From contig OY723316.1 in NCBI GenBank assembly GCA_963210315.1, positions 1,240,001-1,304,000 on the forward strand: DNA of 64,000 nucleotides, given 5' to 3'. Below, piece after piece: positions 10,017 through 21,367 of this stretch (position 1 is its first letter; the number at the start of each line of letters is the position of its first letter). Source of the stretch: Rhynchopus euleeides (taxonomy: Eukaryota; Euglenozoa; Diplonemea; Diplonemida; Diplonemidae). The notes beneath the pieces were generated by a model that worked only from the letters and a program-made list of their open reading frames with translations, searched no databases and had not been told where the DNA came from. The position numbers were made by a program, and so were the translations under genes.

Positions 10017-10330
10017 AGGTTACGAGAGGTTGCTGGAGGTTGCTAGTGGTTGCTGCAGGTTGCTGGAGGTTGCTGGAGGTTGCTAGAGGTTGCTGGAGGT
10101 TGCTAGAGGTTGCTAGAGGTTGCTAGAGGTTGCTAGAGGTTGCTAGAGGTTGCTAGAGGTTGCTGGATGTTGCTGGAGGTTGCTGCAGGTTGCTGGAGGT
10201 TGCTGGAGGTTGCTAGAGGTGGCTGGATGTTGCTAGAGGTTGCTGCAGGTTGCTGGAGGTTGCTGGAGGTTGCTGGAGGTTGCTAGAGGTTGCTAGAGGT
10301 TGCTCGAGGTTGCTGGAAGTTGCTGGAGGT
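10017..10330. repeat. 12-bp minisatellite
   Basis: About 26 head-to-tail copies of a 12-base unit, GTTGCTAGAGGT or GTTGCTGGAGGT, with occasional GTTGCTGCAGGT. A/G variants alternate irregularly, as expected for slippage or unequal exchange. It is followed at 10360-10440 by a stretch of repeated GCGCCCCCCC. No coding evidence. Confidence 0.9.
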
Positions 10331-11993
10331 AACTTCTCAGGCATGTGGGGGCGCGGGCGGCGAAACCGCCCGCGCCCCCCCGCGCCCCCCCGCGCCCCCC
10401 CGCACCCCCCGGGCCCCCCGCGCCCCCGCAGCGGGCCCCGCTCCCATGTCTGGTGTGGTACCTTCATAGAGAACTAACATTGCGACATGGTGCTGGGAGA
10501 CTTGCTTTTCCATTCACTCCGCCTCTCAGAACCCCCTGCTCGGCTGATCGCCGACTTCCGGCCGGTTCCCTGGTCAAGCTATGGGTTGACTGCTGCATCA
10601 CCCGGGCGCTCCCGTTAGCCCTTCCGTCGTCGTATGATCTAGACGCCTTGATGTACTGGTCGACGCGATGCGTGCGGTCGTCGTGCACTTCCGGGGTCTC
10701 CTGGCAGTTCCCGCTCGACCCGGGAGTGGACCGGGCGGGAGCGGGGTCTTTTGCAGATTGGTTTTGGCAGTGGGTGGAGGACAAGGGGGTGGGAACCAAC
10801 GTCCTGTGTGCGGGTCGTGAGTGGGACTATAGTGCGGTTGCGGGTGCGAGCCGAAGTCGCGGAGGTGTGGGGCGTGGGTGTGTAGCGCGTCGGGTGTGGG
10901 GTTGTGGCGTGTGGTCGGAGCGTTGGTGAGCACGTTTTTTGCGCTGGGTGTCAGTGGGTGATTGGCTGTGCGACGTGCAGACCTGCTGGATTGGGTGCGG
11001 ATGCAGGGACGACGAGGAGCGACCTCGGAGCGACCTGTTTCGGTGCTGAGCGACCTCGGAGCGACCTTGAGCGGCCTGTTTTGGTGCGGAGCGACCTCTG
11101 TTAGCTGTGAGCGACCTCGGAGCGATCTTGAGCGACCTGTTTCGGTGCGGAGCCGCACACAGTGAGGACAGACTGAGACTCCCCTCCAAGCCCCTGCCCC
11201 TGCCCCAACAGCCCTCTTGTCTGTGTTTGTAACTGCCGGTGCAGAGACACACCCATCCTACAATCCTACAGGTGCAGGATTTCTACAACATGATGTCATC
11301 AGATGCAAGAGACTGTGTACCACTGTTGAGAGAGTGACATCTGCTACCACCCACCTACCACCCCCTTCAGAGGCTTGCCCGTGCAGGGCTCCCTCCACTC
11401 TGGGGGAGGCTTGAGGTTTCTGAGAGTCAGCAGACCAGGTCCTGCGTGTTCTTCTCGGCGTAGAGTGCACATTGTCAGTATTCTCCGGGTAGGAGACGTG
11501 TAGTTGTGCCAGAGATGCGCCGGCACCACATTTCTACCGGATGAGGTGTCGTTTTTTCCGGTTCGGAATGCGAAAATACAGCTTGTTTTCCCACTTTCTG
11601 GCCAGAAATCCCGATTTGGCCGAGACTTGTGGCCAGGGTGGCTGGGTATTGGCCCAAACGGCCCCAAAATTCACCAATAATATTGTACACGGATTTTGGT
11701 TTTTTTACAAGGGATTTTCAGCCAAATTTCAAACTTGCCACCCCCTAATTACTAGTTACGAGCGACGAAGCGTAGCGAAGTCGCGAAGTAACGAAGGAAA
11801 TCGTACGACTGAAGCTTTGGATTAGCACCTCATGCCACTTCACAGGGCCTCAACACAGCCTTGAGATTGTGCGCTCAACAAAAAGCAGTCCGGAACTGTT
11901 CTCCCACAGTTGCTGGACAGGGTGTCTATAATAAAGCGAAAGGAGTACGATTTTTCACGACAACCAACAGCCGAACGTGCTCCCGCACGCCAC
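10331..11993. other. Intergenic DNA with short GAGCGACCTCGGAGC repeats
   Basis: About 11010-11155 contains several imperfect copies of GAGCGACCTCGGAGCGACCT spaced about 30-45 bases, some separated by TGTTTCGGTGCGG. Elsewhere in this stretch nothing supports a gene: open frames overlap on both strands and lack splice-site context or recognisable motifs. About 11750-11800 has a small dyad around GCGACGAAGCGTAGCGAAG. Confidence 0.5.
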
Positions 11994-11995
11994 TA

Positions 11996-12423
11996 CAGAA
12001 GTCCAACCAAGTTTGGTGGGTATTAAGGTTGGTGGGGTACAAAGTTTGGTGGATTTGGGGGTCCCGGAAAAATTTGGTGGGTTTCTACCCCACCAACCTT
12101 TATAACGGTTGGCCCGTGAGACTTGTCGATTTTTGGAGGGTGGCCCAGTCAGGGGGCGCGGACGCAGCACAGCCCAATCCTGTCACACTGTTGCACACAC
12201 CATGGTGTTCATTTTTCACCTATGCACATCCGCCCTCCTCTAGGTTGGTACCCCCACGCTCAGATCGACCCCACGCCAAGTCGCCTGCACCATTGCGAGT
12301 AATGTTGGTGGGGTACAAAGGTTGGTGGGGTAAATTGTTTGGTGGGGTATAAAATTTGGTGGATTTGGGGGTCCCAGAAAAATTTGGTGGGTTATTACCC
12401 CACCAACCTTAGTTGGACTTCTG
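11996..12423. mobile_element. TIR element inserted into an S-type repeat
   Basis: A 428-bp element flanked by TA (11994-95 and 12424-25) with termini CAGAAGTCCAAC and GTTGGACTTCTG. Inside are two copies of a module containing GTTGGTGGGGTACAAA and ATTTGGGGGTCCC. The flanks rejoin into an S-type repeat: CGCCACTA on the left and TAGTCCCCA on the right correspond to the unbroken CACCACTAGCCTCCCCC seen at about 31540, 37717 and 40668. The TA duplication fits Tc1/mariner/pogo-type integration. It has no transposase and must be non-autonomous. Confidence 0.8.
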
Positions 12424-12425
12424 TA

Positions 12426-12697
12426 GTCCCCACCCCCCCCCCCCATCAGGATTTGAGGTTTTTATGTGTGGAAACGTCAACGCATTACAAACAAATTATG
12501 AGCAAAGAGCGGCTGCCCTGGGAGTGACATTTTTCCATGCATGATCCTCTTCCCTGTGCCCTCGTTGAGGTGGGAACGCCCCCCCCCCCCCCCCCCCCTA
12601 GGGAAAACCTTAACCCTTTATTGACCAGGGGGGTCCTAATTAAATCACCCAAAAATGGGGGTTTTGACCACCTCCCCCAGTAAGGAATTTTCTACTA
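12426..12697. other. End of interrupted S-type repeat and G/C-run DNA
   Basis: About 12430-12540 is the second half of the S-type repeat interrupted by the 428-bp element: GGAAACGTCAACGCATTACA, then AGAGCGGCTG, then GAGTGACATTTTT. A C-run of about 18 bases lies near 12580-12598. Nothing else is supported. Confidence 0.55.
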
Positions 12698-12895
12698 CCT
12701 ACCACCCCCCGTGTATATGTCACCCCCCCCCCCAGGTGCAAAAATCGGGAGGGGGGTGACATGAACACACCTTTTAGGGGGTGACATATACACGGGGGGT
12801 GGTAGGTTAGTGTATGTCACCCCCCGCCAGGGCCGCTTGGGGGTGACATAAACACACCCCTTTTGGGGGGTGACATATACACGGGGGGTGGTAGG
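12698..12895. mobile_element. Foldback element with CCCCCCGTGTATA arms
   Basis: A 198-bp element flanked by TA (12696-97, 12896-97). The left arm starts CCTACCACCCCCCGTGTATA and the right arm is its reverse complement (CACGGGGGGTGGTAGG at the end). Two further internal copies of the G-rich GGTGACATATACACGGGG type make it a cluster of inverted modules. The arms resemble those of the 348-bp element at 33244-33591 (CCTGGGACCCCCCGTGTATA). Non-coding. Confidence 0.75.
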
Positions 12896-12897
12896 TA

Positions 12898-14464
12898 CAC
12901 CAAAATCAGAATTTCTTTTTATGGTGAACTGCGTTGTTTCAGAACGATCCGAGAATCAACTTTTTTTTGAGAAAAAAAATATTTTTTTTTCACGGCCGGC
13001 CACTCGCAATGACCACCCAAAATATTTTTGGGCGGTTATGGGGCCCAACCACACATCTGAACCAGACCCCCAGATCTGAGAAAAAAGTCCGAAAAATGCG
13101 TTTTTCGGGCAGAACGGGTACAGCGCATTCCACGATGCCAAGATTTTCTGAAAAATTCCAAAAAAATCGACTTTTGCCTGCTGACCCAATATTCCGGTGA
13201 AAAAGGTGTAAAATGCAGGGTCTGTGGGGTCGGGTCACCAGACCCAGATGTGACTTTCGGGCAGTTTTGGGACATATCTTTCTAGAAACACGGTTTTTGG
13301 GTGCCTGGGGGTGTTTCGAGGCCATTTCTGTGGCCACAGATGCAGGGGTATGCGGGATTTTTCACATAGGCGAGGAACACGCATAAAATGGCAGTAAACC
13401 TGAAACCCCGGCCCCTGGGAGTATTTGGGGGCGGTCTGGGTGGTTTTTGGGGGTATTTGGTCACTTCTGAGCCAATCCGTGACCATGCTCAAAAAAGTGT
13501 CATGGTTTGGTTCCGGCCCCCTCATTTGAACCACCCTTCCGAGCCCGTCCCGCCCTACTTGCCCGCAACATTCCGCCTTTTCTTGTCTTGGGTGGGCACT
13601 GATGCCTTCGGTTCAACTTGGGAGCAAATGCGTGTGACAAGCTTGGGAAGGAGCGTCTTCTCGCCTGCATTTCCTGATAACACTTGCTGCAGCGACACCG
13701 ACCACTGCGCCTGCCGGTTTGCACACCGAATAAGGCTTTGGAACCCACACCGGCATATTTTCCAAAGACGCCAGCCCCAAAATCCACTCGCGCACCGTCT
13801 CCAGCCTCTCCTTTCCATCTGCGGCTGATTTCCCCAGCATTCTGACCGTCGTCCGGCATCTCTTTTAGCTCTTGCAGTGCTGCAATGAAGAGCGCGTAAG
13901 TGGGGGTGATGGTGCAGATGACGAGGGTCATCACCACTGAGAAGTGCCACTGCAGTACCGTAGAGCCGGGGTGACACAGGTTATACACCACACCCACTTC
14001 GCTGTTGCCGTTACCCCTGATGAAGTCCCCAATGCATCCGACACCTCAGGGAGGGCACATACGATCGCCTCCCGAGCTACGCCCTTGCATTCGCAGACAC
14101 ACCCGATCTTTGTTGAGGATGTCGGCAGAAACCTGACAGAACACTCGCTGAAATACCATTTTCTTGGCCCGATAGTACTCAGATGTCTCATCAGAGGCGG
14201 CAGAACGTGGTACATGACGGGGGATGGTGATGGTGCAGGTGACAGGGTGCTCGGGAGACTCACCCAGGGAGGGGTTCGGTACCAAACCATGACACTTTTT
14301 TCAACACAGCGTTTCAGCCGCGTTCCGGGGCACCAAAGTGGGTGTCCCACACCCAGGGGCGGTTTTTGGGGTGGTCTGGCCACTTTTTCAGCATTTTTGG
14401 GGGGTTTCTGGTCGAAAAATGCCTATGTCGAAAAATGTCGTAAAGTTGATGGATTTCGGTACCT
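12898..14464. other. Intergenic DNA, possible 0.8-kb inverted-repeat element
   Basis: AAAAAAGTGTCATGGTTTGG at about 13490 and its reverse complement at about 14285-14310 bracket roughly 0.8 kb, so a TIR element about 13490-14310 is likely, although its outer ends are unclear. On the minus strand the interior has a 165-codon open frame (13500-13997) with MTLVICTITPTYALFIAAL and Cys-rich RCRCSKCYQEM; I do not recognise it. Sequence from 12.9 to 13.4 kb is A/T-run rich without coding signs. Confidence 0.45.
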
Positions 14465-14466
14465 TA

Positions 14467-15100
14467 CTGGGGGGGGCTAAATAGAAGGGGGGGGGCCTAT
14501 TAGAAGGGGGGGGTCTGAAAATTTGAAATCCATAAAATTTTTCGCCGAATACAAGGGGGGGGGGGCTTGTATTCGGCGGAAGCCGAATTTCAGCCAAATT
14601 TCAAATTTTCAGCCTGTTTTTCCAGTCCTAACAGGCACCCCATGGTCAAAATGACCCCACTGCGATCCGCACGGAATCCAAACATGCAAAGGAACAGGGT
14701 TTTGGACGCCAGTGTGGGTGTCCTCGCAGGTGGCTGACTCCCGGGAATATCCTCCCATTATCAGGAGCCAAACCAGACCCACATTTCGTGGGTCAAACTT
14801 GGCACCTCCACCCACAAAATGACCCCACCACGATCCGCACGGATTCCGAATAGTGCAATGGAAGGCGAAAATCGCGATTCCACGAGGTCACCTGGGGCAA
14901 AATTTACCAAAATTTGGAAAATTCGGCTTTCGCCGAATACAAGCCCCCCCCCCCCCCCCCTTGTATTTGACCCCCCCCCCCCTTCTATTTGGCCACCCAC
15001 TGCAAAAATTGCCTAAAATTTTGGGCCCTCGAAAACCCCCAAAAAAACTCGATCCTACGCCGAATACAAGGGGGGGGGGCTTCTATTTAGCCCCCCCCAG
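14467..15100. mobile_element. TIR element, TAAATAGAAGG family, copy 1
   Basis: A 634-bp element between TA dinucleotides (14465-66, 15101-02). It begins CTGGGGGGGGCTAAATAGAA and ends with the inverse TTCTATTTAG-C-run-CAG. A second copy is at 43309-43934. Both contain an internal GAATACAAG-G-run hairpin and two internal copies of GACCCCACTACGATCCGCAC or a close variant about 170 bp apart (14650 and 14820 here). No transposase. Confidence 0.8.
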
Positions 15101-15102
15101 TA

Positions 15103-16138
15103 AGACGGTCCCCCCCCCCCCCCCCAAACCTGCATAACGGGTGAAGGGTGATTGTTCTTGTGCTCCCTTCTGCTTCTATTTCACTACCCCCCCCCCTCAC
15201 TACCCCCGCTAGCTGGCTCTTCTCTCTCACCCCTTTCTTCGATTTGGAGACGCAAAAGTTACCGATCGCGAAAGACCCCGCACCCCCCCCCCCCGCCCCG
15301 CCCGCCCCTCCCCGAAAAGGTGCAGAAATATCCCCGCAGAAACCCCTCTTGGAGGGCGCCGCTCCGCGTGCGCTGCCAAGTGTGTTTTGGTGCCTTTCTC
15401 CTGACTGTGTATCTCTGTGAGGCGGGATCGCTGGTTTCTCATGTTTCTTGCGTCAGCTGATTGAGGGTGTGCGATGTGGGTCCAATCCAAAAACAAGGAT
15501 ATCAAAGCGGCACTTTCAAAGTCCTGCCAAGGACAGCGCCTCGTGTGTGCGTGATTTCCTGCTTCTGAGCAGAGGTCCGCCCCTTAGGTGTTTTTGTGCT
15601 GAAAAGTGCCGAACGAACCTCTTGCCCCAAAGTTGCCGAGTGCAGCAGCGCGGTCGTCATTTGCCCCAATAAAGTAGGCGAAGATTCCTGAAGCAAAAGT
15701 GTCTGTCAGTAGTAGTGCAGGGGGGGCGTCACGGTATGCACAGGTATCGTAAGCTTTTGAAGCCATGCTGCATGTGTGTGTGTGACCCACCTGATCTGAC
15801 TTGCCAGCCGGGCGTCAGGGGGCTGCCGAAGGGCGATACCGTGGGCCGGCGTCTGCAGTCTCCTGTGTTCCCTTGGCACGTGTGCCGTTTAACCTTTCAC
15901 AAGCACCGCTTGAAAATGCACATGTCCCTACTTCATTGTCACAATTCTCCTTGTAAAATCGCCCTTTCGCGTTGTGACTTCACCGCCGTGTCACACACGC
16001 TCCCTGTTGACGTGAGTCACTAAATCACACCACGGAGTGTTTGACAATGGATGGGATGCGGATGATCACCACAAAGCAATTGACTAATCACACCACCACC
16101 ACCCACATCTCTCCTCTCCACCCCGCCCTCCTACTCAG
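15103..16138. other. Intergenic DNA upstream of the OFD1-like gene
   Basis: No gene supported. The end (about 16100-16138) is a pyrimidine-rich tract ending CTCCTACTCAG, matching the style of the intron acceptors in this window. It probably marks a 5' intron or trans-splice acceptor for the downstream gene. Any upstream exon could not be identified. Confidence 0.45.
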
Positions 16139-16248
16139 GGCCGCAGGGGTGCGGGTGTGCCGGTGTGTCCGGTCTGGGCTTCGGCTCGGGGGCCCAGCCA
16201 CACCTCGACCCGCCGGCGGGTGGGGAGGGGGTCAGCACCCGCCACCGA

Positions 16249-18739
16249 ATGCTCGGCGACACCGCCGCCTCAGACGGCAGCACCGCACACGGTGCCGATG
16301 CCGCCGTCGCCCCCTCCTCCTCTGCCGGCGGGTCCCCGGATCACCACCACCGCCAGCAGCAGCAGCAGCAGCCCTTTCCCTCCATCCCAACCTCCGACGC
16401 GGATGCACCGCAACACCCGCAGGTCGCCCTGATGAACGCGGGGCTGACAGCAGCAGCAGCAGCAGCACCACCCCAACCTGCCGTGCCTTCTTCTGCACAA
16501 CCGCAGCAAAAGGCACAGCACACCCAGCAGAAAAACGGGGAGGTGTCCATGGCGGATCTGAAGGCAAAGCTTCTGGGCAGGATGCATGACAAGGGCAGGC
16601 TCGGCGCGCTGAAGGCCGCAATGCGCAAGATGATGTTTGCAGAGCTCTCGGAGGCATCGGCGCCGCCACCACACCAACAGCAGCAAGCCCCCCCCTCGGC
16701 AGGCAGCCGGCTCTCCTCGCTCGCAGCAGACACCCTGTTTGCGGAGTACCTCCGGCAGGCGGGGCATCACTTCACCCTCTCTGTGTTCTCCGCGGAGAGC
16801 AGCCTCGGCGCAACGCCGCAGCCCGCACAGCTCACCATAGGTGATGCTCATTCTGTGCTCTCCGATCCTTCTACGACGCATGCATGTATATCCCCGCTGC
16901 TGGAGGCGATCTCCGGGGCCAGGCGGAGGGGGCAGTCCGACGCAGCATCGCAGTGCGGCGAGCAGGATGTCAACCGACTCGACTATAAGCTGCAGGCGAT
17001 CGACGAGCAGTTCCAGGAGCTCCGTTTGGCGAAGGAGCGGGGGGGGCCGTCTGTTGCGGAGAGGCTGAGGCAGTACCAGGAGGAGCTGGACAGGGCAAGT
17101 GCGGGGAGGGTCGCAGATGAGGTCGAGAGGATAAGGCAGGGGGAGCTGACCCGTGTGAGATTAGAGGAGGCGGCGAGGTTTGAGAAGCAGCTAGGGGAGA
17201 GGCTGCTGGGGGTTGCGGAGAAGGAGCGGCAGGCGCAGCACGAGGTGCAGATGGAGAAGTACGCCATGCAGAGCCGGGGGAGGGAGATGGAGTTTCAGGC
17301 GGCGCAGCTGGAAAAGGAGAGGGCGGAGTTTGTGCAGGCGCTGCAGTCGCGCGACGCGCAGTTCGCGCAGCTCCAGAGGGAGGTGCTGCAGAAGGATGAC
17401 GCGCTCCGAACCCTCGAGGCGCAGTCCGACGCCATGCGCGCGGAGCTGCATTCCACAAAGCAGGTTTCGGGCGAGCTGCAGATCCGTCAGAAGCATTACA
17501 ACGACGAGCTTCAGAGGGTCCAGCGGGACCACCAAAGGGAGACTGAAAAACGAACCGAGGAGTGGTCCCGCTATCAGCAGGAGAAGAACGCGGTTCTATC
17601 CGAGTACCAGCATAAGATGCTCGAGAATGACCTGGTGCTTCAGAACCGGCTGGAGGAGGTGCAGCGGGAGCACCAGCGGAAGGAGGCGTGCAGGCAGCGG
17701 GAGCACGAGGCGGAGGTGGGGCGGCTGCGGCTGGACATGGATGCGGAGAGGGCGAGGCTGAAGGCGGAGGCGGAGGCGGAGGTGCGGGGGGCGCTGGCGC
17801 AGGACATCGCGGAGCTACAGGCCAGGCAGACGGAGTTCTGCAGGGCGATGGTGGAGGCGCAGATGGAGTTCGAGGCGAGGCGGGCACAGATGAGGTATGG
17901 ACGGTTCTGGGCAGCATTCGAAGGGTGGCAGACGGGGGGATTTTTGGCTCGAATTAAGGTCAGCTGGAGGGGTGGCGGGCTCGGAGGGGGGCACCAGCAC
18001 GCAGTGGGGGATTCTTTCTCGAACCCAGTCAATCCACTCAGTCTTGGCTTTGTGCTGGCTGCGAAACCCGCAAGAAGTTTGCGCTCCACAAATTAGAATT
18101 CCGGAACGACTCTCCTACAGTTTTTCTTGCTGGACAGAGTGTCCACAGTAAAGCGGTGCGTCCTTGCCACACCCCACACCCCACCCCACCACACAGGATG
18201 CATCTTCCAAGCGAGTCCGGCACGCCGACGGCCTCCCTCCGGCGCGCAGGGAAGCGCCCCCCGCGCAGCAACGACGTGATGCACACGCTGTCTGACATCC
18301 GCAAGCGTGGCGGCAGCCACCAGCGGCACCAGAGGTCCACCCGGAAGCATGCGGCCCTCGCCTCTGAGCTGTACTCAGAGCTTGCCGATGGCCCGACCAG
18401 CACCGATGAGGCGACAGACGAGTCGCAGACAACTGCCCTGCTGGCGAACCTTCAGGTATGCTCGGCAAGCCGACGAGCTTCACGTCTTGCCCTTGGTCAC
18501 TCCTCGTTTCGACCTTGTAGACTTCTGGAAGTGGGTCGTCGTCCTCCTTGGTCTTCGAGACGGCTGCCTTTCACTTGTTGATGGGCCCTACCAACCGACA
18601 CCCCCCCACCACCGCCCCTCCCACCCCACGCCCCCTCCCACAGCAACAGAGCTTCAGAAACTACCAGCTTCTGGGGGACCCGCAGCAGCAGGGCGGCGGT
18701 GCGCCTGCGGCAAGCGAACAGCAGCAGCACCACCACCAC

Positions 18740-18784
<45 letters not shown>

Positions 18785-19972
18785 GAGCCAGCATACGAAG
18801 GCGCTGGCCTACCCCAGCATATCCCCTACCCCACCTCTGAGATGCAGAGCACGATTCCTCAGTCCGCTGATGGCCCACCGTCACCCCTGCTGTACCGTAG
18901 CAGCAGCAGCGCCGCGCCATCAGCAGCCAGCAGCAGCCAGGCCCCCCAGCCGAAGCCCGCGGGGATGCAGCCGCACACGCAGGGGCAGGGCTGGGCGAGC
19001 GAGGTTGGGGGCGGGGACAGGGTTCTGCCCCAGCAGCACCAACAGCAGCAGCAGGCGAGGCAGGGCTACCACCCTGCGGGACCCACCCCCGCGGCGCCGG
19101 ATGCTGCCGCAGCAGGGCATTCAAAACCCGCCCCGCAAGACGGGAGGGACGCCCTGCCCGAGAGGGAGGGGTTTGGATTCAACGAGCAGTCCTATCAGGG
19201 GCATCAGGCACAGCAGCACCACCACCACCAATCCCCCACCGCAGCCGCCTCCCCTGTGCCGCCCCACCCGGCACCCGCCTTCCGAGCGGCTCCTGAGGAG
19301 GTGCAGCCTGCTGTTGTTTCCCCAGCCTCCTTCTCCTCCTCCTCGTCATCAGCATCTTCCTCCAGCAACCACCAACGCGCCACCCCTGCAGCCGCGGCGG
19401 CGGTGGTGCAGGAGGGTGGTGGTGGTGGTGGTGGTGGTGTTGCCACTTCCTCCTCCTCTTCCGCAGCCAGCACCGCGTTGGCCGCCCTGCGCGCCGGATT
19501 AGCGGATGCGGAGTCCCACGAGGCAGAGGCAAGGGAAACCCTTCACCACATGATGACCGAGGAGCGGGCATCCTGCGTTTCAGCCTGGTGGCAAGGCGTC
19601 ACGTCTGCCCTCGGCGCATCTGAGGCGGAGAGCCGAATGGGCGTGGCTGCTGCCTGGGCAGGCGAGCTGTTGCCTGTCGCCTCTGAAGGCGAGGTGCTGC
19701 GGCGCGGCGGCATCGCGGCTGAGGAGGTGGTGGGGTTTGGAGGTATCTCTGAGGCTTGGGATGAGGCGCAGAAGGCGCTGGATCCAAAGCTTCTCGAGAA
19801 GGCGCGCCTGCTGGCAGAGGCGAAGGCGAGGCGGGAGGCGGCAGAAGAGCAGCGCAGGCTGGAGCAGGAGCAGGAGATCGACGGGGTGGATGAGACGGCG
19901 TTCTCGTCGTATGCATCCACGCCGTCCTCTGAGGATAACGAGAACGTCTTCCTTGCGGGCGGCGGGTGGTAG
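16249..19972 (+). CDS. OFD1-like: OFD1-like centriole/basal-body protein, three exons
   Basis: Exons 16249-17894, 18197-18455 and 18644-19972 join in frame (AG|G, then LQ|QQSF) through GT-AG introns to give about 1077 aa, close to the roughly 1,000 residues of animal OFD1. Near residue 101, MADLKAKLLGRMHDKGRL matches the OFD1 N-terminus. LAADTLFAEYLRQAGHHF and TLSVFSAESSL (about 157-187) form a LisH motif, and RLDYKLQAIDEQFQELR matches the segment OFD1 has next. A long coiled coil runs to about residue 548. Exon 3 has His/Gln tracts with a CAG run at 18740-18783, a Ser/Ala/Gly-rich middle and a helical Glu/Arg-rich end. OFD1 caps distal centrioles and supports ciliogenesis, so a flagellate is implied. 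The start could instead be the ATG at 16549. A pyrimidine-rich acceptor at 16138 suggests a 5' intron or trans-splice site. Confidence 0.75.
18740..18783 (+). repeat. CAG trinucleotide tract coding poly-Gln
   Basis: About 14 consecutive CAG codons follow a run of CAC codons, giving a His-rich then Gln-rich tract within exon 3 of the OFD1-like gene. Pure codon repetition suggests length instability by slippage. Confidence 0.9.
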
Positions 19973-21367
19973 AGAACGCTGGGCAAAAAAAGGGTTGGAT
20001 GGGTTGGGGGAAGTGGGTCTGTTGGTGCAAACCTTCTGGCCACCTGTCGCATTGGAGGGGGGGGGGGGGTGAACTAAAAGACATTGCACCCGCTGCAAAC
20101 CTTTTTTTTAGATCTGAACGATTTCCGTGAGCAGACGATGCAGCCAGGGGAAGTGTTCTCCTTCCTGTTCTCTCTTCTCTTGGTACTCACGTTTAGGCTT
20201 TCGTTAGAGTATCTTTTGAGCGTTGTGCTAACAACGCAGGGGGTGGGAGTGGAGGGAATCCTGCCCAACGCGTCCCACTTTGCTATGGACAATGGGGCAC
20301 GCAAGGGACGGGGCATGCGGATAGTTTCTGCAGAAGCTTAGACTCCCCCAAAAATAGATTTGGAACAACCGGCGCCGAACACAAAACTGCTCATTGTGGT
20401 CCTGGCGTATCGGGGGCTGCTTTCATCAGGTGTGATCGGTGAAGTGTTTCGAGAAGTGCAGCCGCTCTCTCGGAGGATCTCGGAATTTCTTCAGCCCTTT
20501 GCTTTGCGCCGAGTCTTCCACACGCACACACGGTTGCCGTGCAATAATCGGTTTCTTTTAGACATAGTAGACAGACAGTTCAGCTCAGTGGGGGTGTGGA
20601 GTGGGGTGGGAATTTCCTGACCAGAGAGCACTGCAGCAGAGGGATTGGCCCCGCAATGCCGAAGCTCGAGAAAAAACAACAGGACCATGAAAAGCTGCAA
20701 TTTTGTTTCATTGCCCCCGGCATGATCGTGCTTCTTGTGGACAATGCCGAGAGCTTTCTGTTTCGGCGTGTTTGATGTTTCCTTCTGTAGGGCACACTTC
20801 GTGTCCCCACACAGACACACTTTTGAGGCCGGGTGCTTCATGCCGATAGATCGAAGAGAAGTCAGGAAGCACGTCATATGGAATGCCACAGGCATGGTGC
20901 TCAACGGCCCCACCACCTCCACCACCCACACAACAATGACTCACGTTGCTGGAGAGGGGGCGGCAAACTTTGTCTTACGTTCACATTGTGACAAATCACG
21001 CACCCCACTCCACTGCCTCCCTTGCAGCGCAGCACGCCTTCAACTTGGTGGCGGAGACTTGGTGTACACCACAGAGGTTATTGCGCCCTGCCCCTGCACC
21101 CGCGGCCTCTCTGATGGTGTGAACACCATCGCCTGGACCAGAGACCACCTGCCGGTGTTTCGTACGCCCAGGGAACAGTAGGGCTTCGCAGCTCATATGG
21201 GCTGCCTCAAAATACCCCCAAAACTCTGGGCGAGCTGCACCTCCCCAATACCTCCAACAGACAGCTCTCCGGGAAGAAGGGTCTCTCAGAAGGGGGCGGG
21301 GTCGTGTCGACAGCACATCACATCCATCACCACCCCCTGCAGACATCGCCTTACACAACATAAGGCA
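19973..21367. other. Intergenic DNA between the OFD1-like and four-exon genes
   Basis: No supported gene. Several open frames of 75-150 codons overlap on both strands without shared motifs or splice context. A G-run sits at 20059-20070. The promoter and any 5' exon of the downstream gene would lie here, but no signal is clear. Confidence 0.4.

Noticed and set aside
13500-13997. Minus-strand open frame as a transposase
   Set aside because: Some coding-like composition, but no DDE or other transposase motif; kept only as an unassigned frame.
19410-19475. GGT/GGTGGT run in the OFD1-like gene as a separate microsatellite locus
   Set aside because: It lies inside the open coding frame (poly-Gly followed by poly-Ser) and is better read as low-complexity protein.
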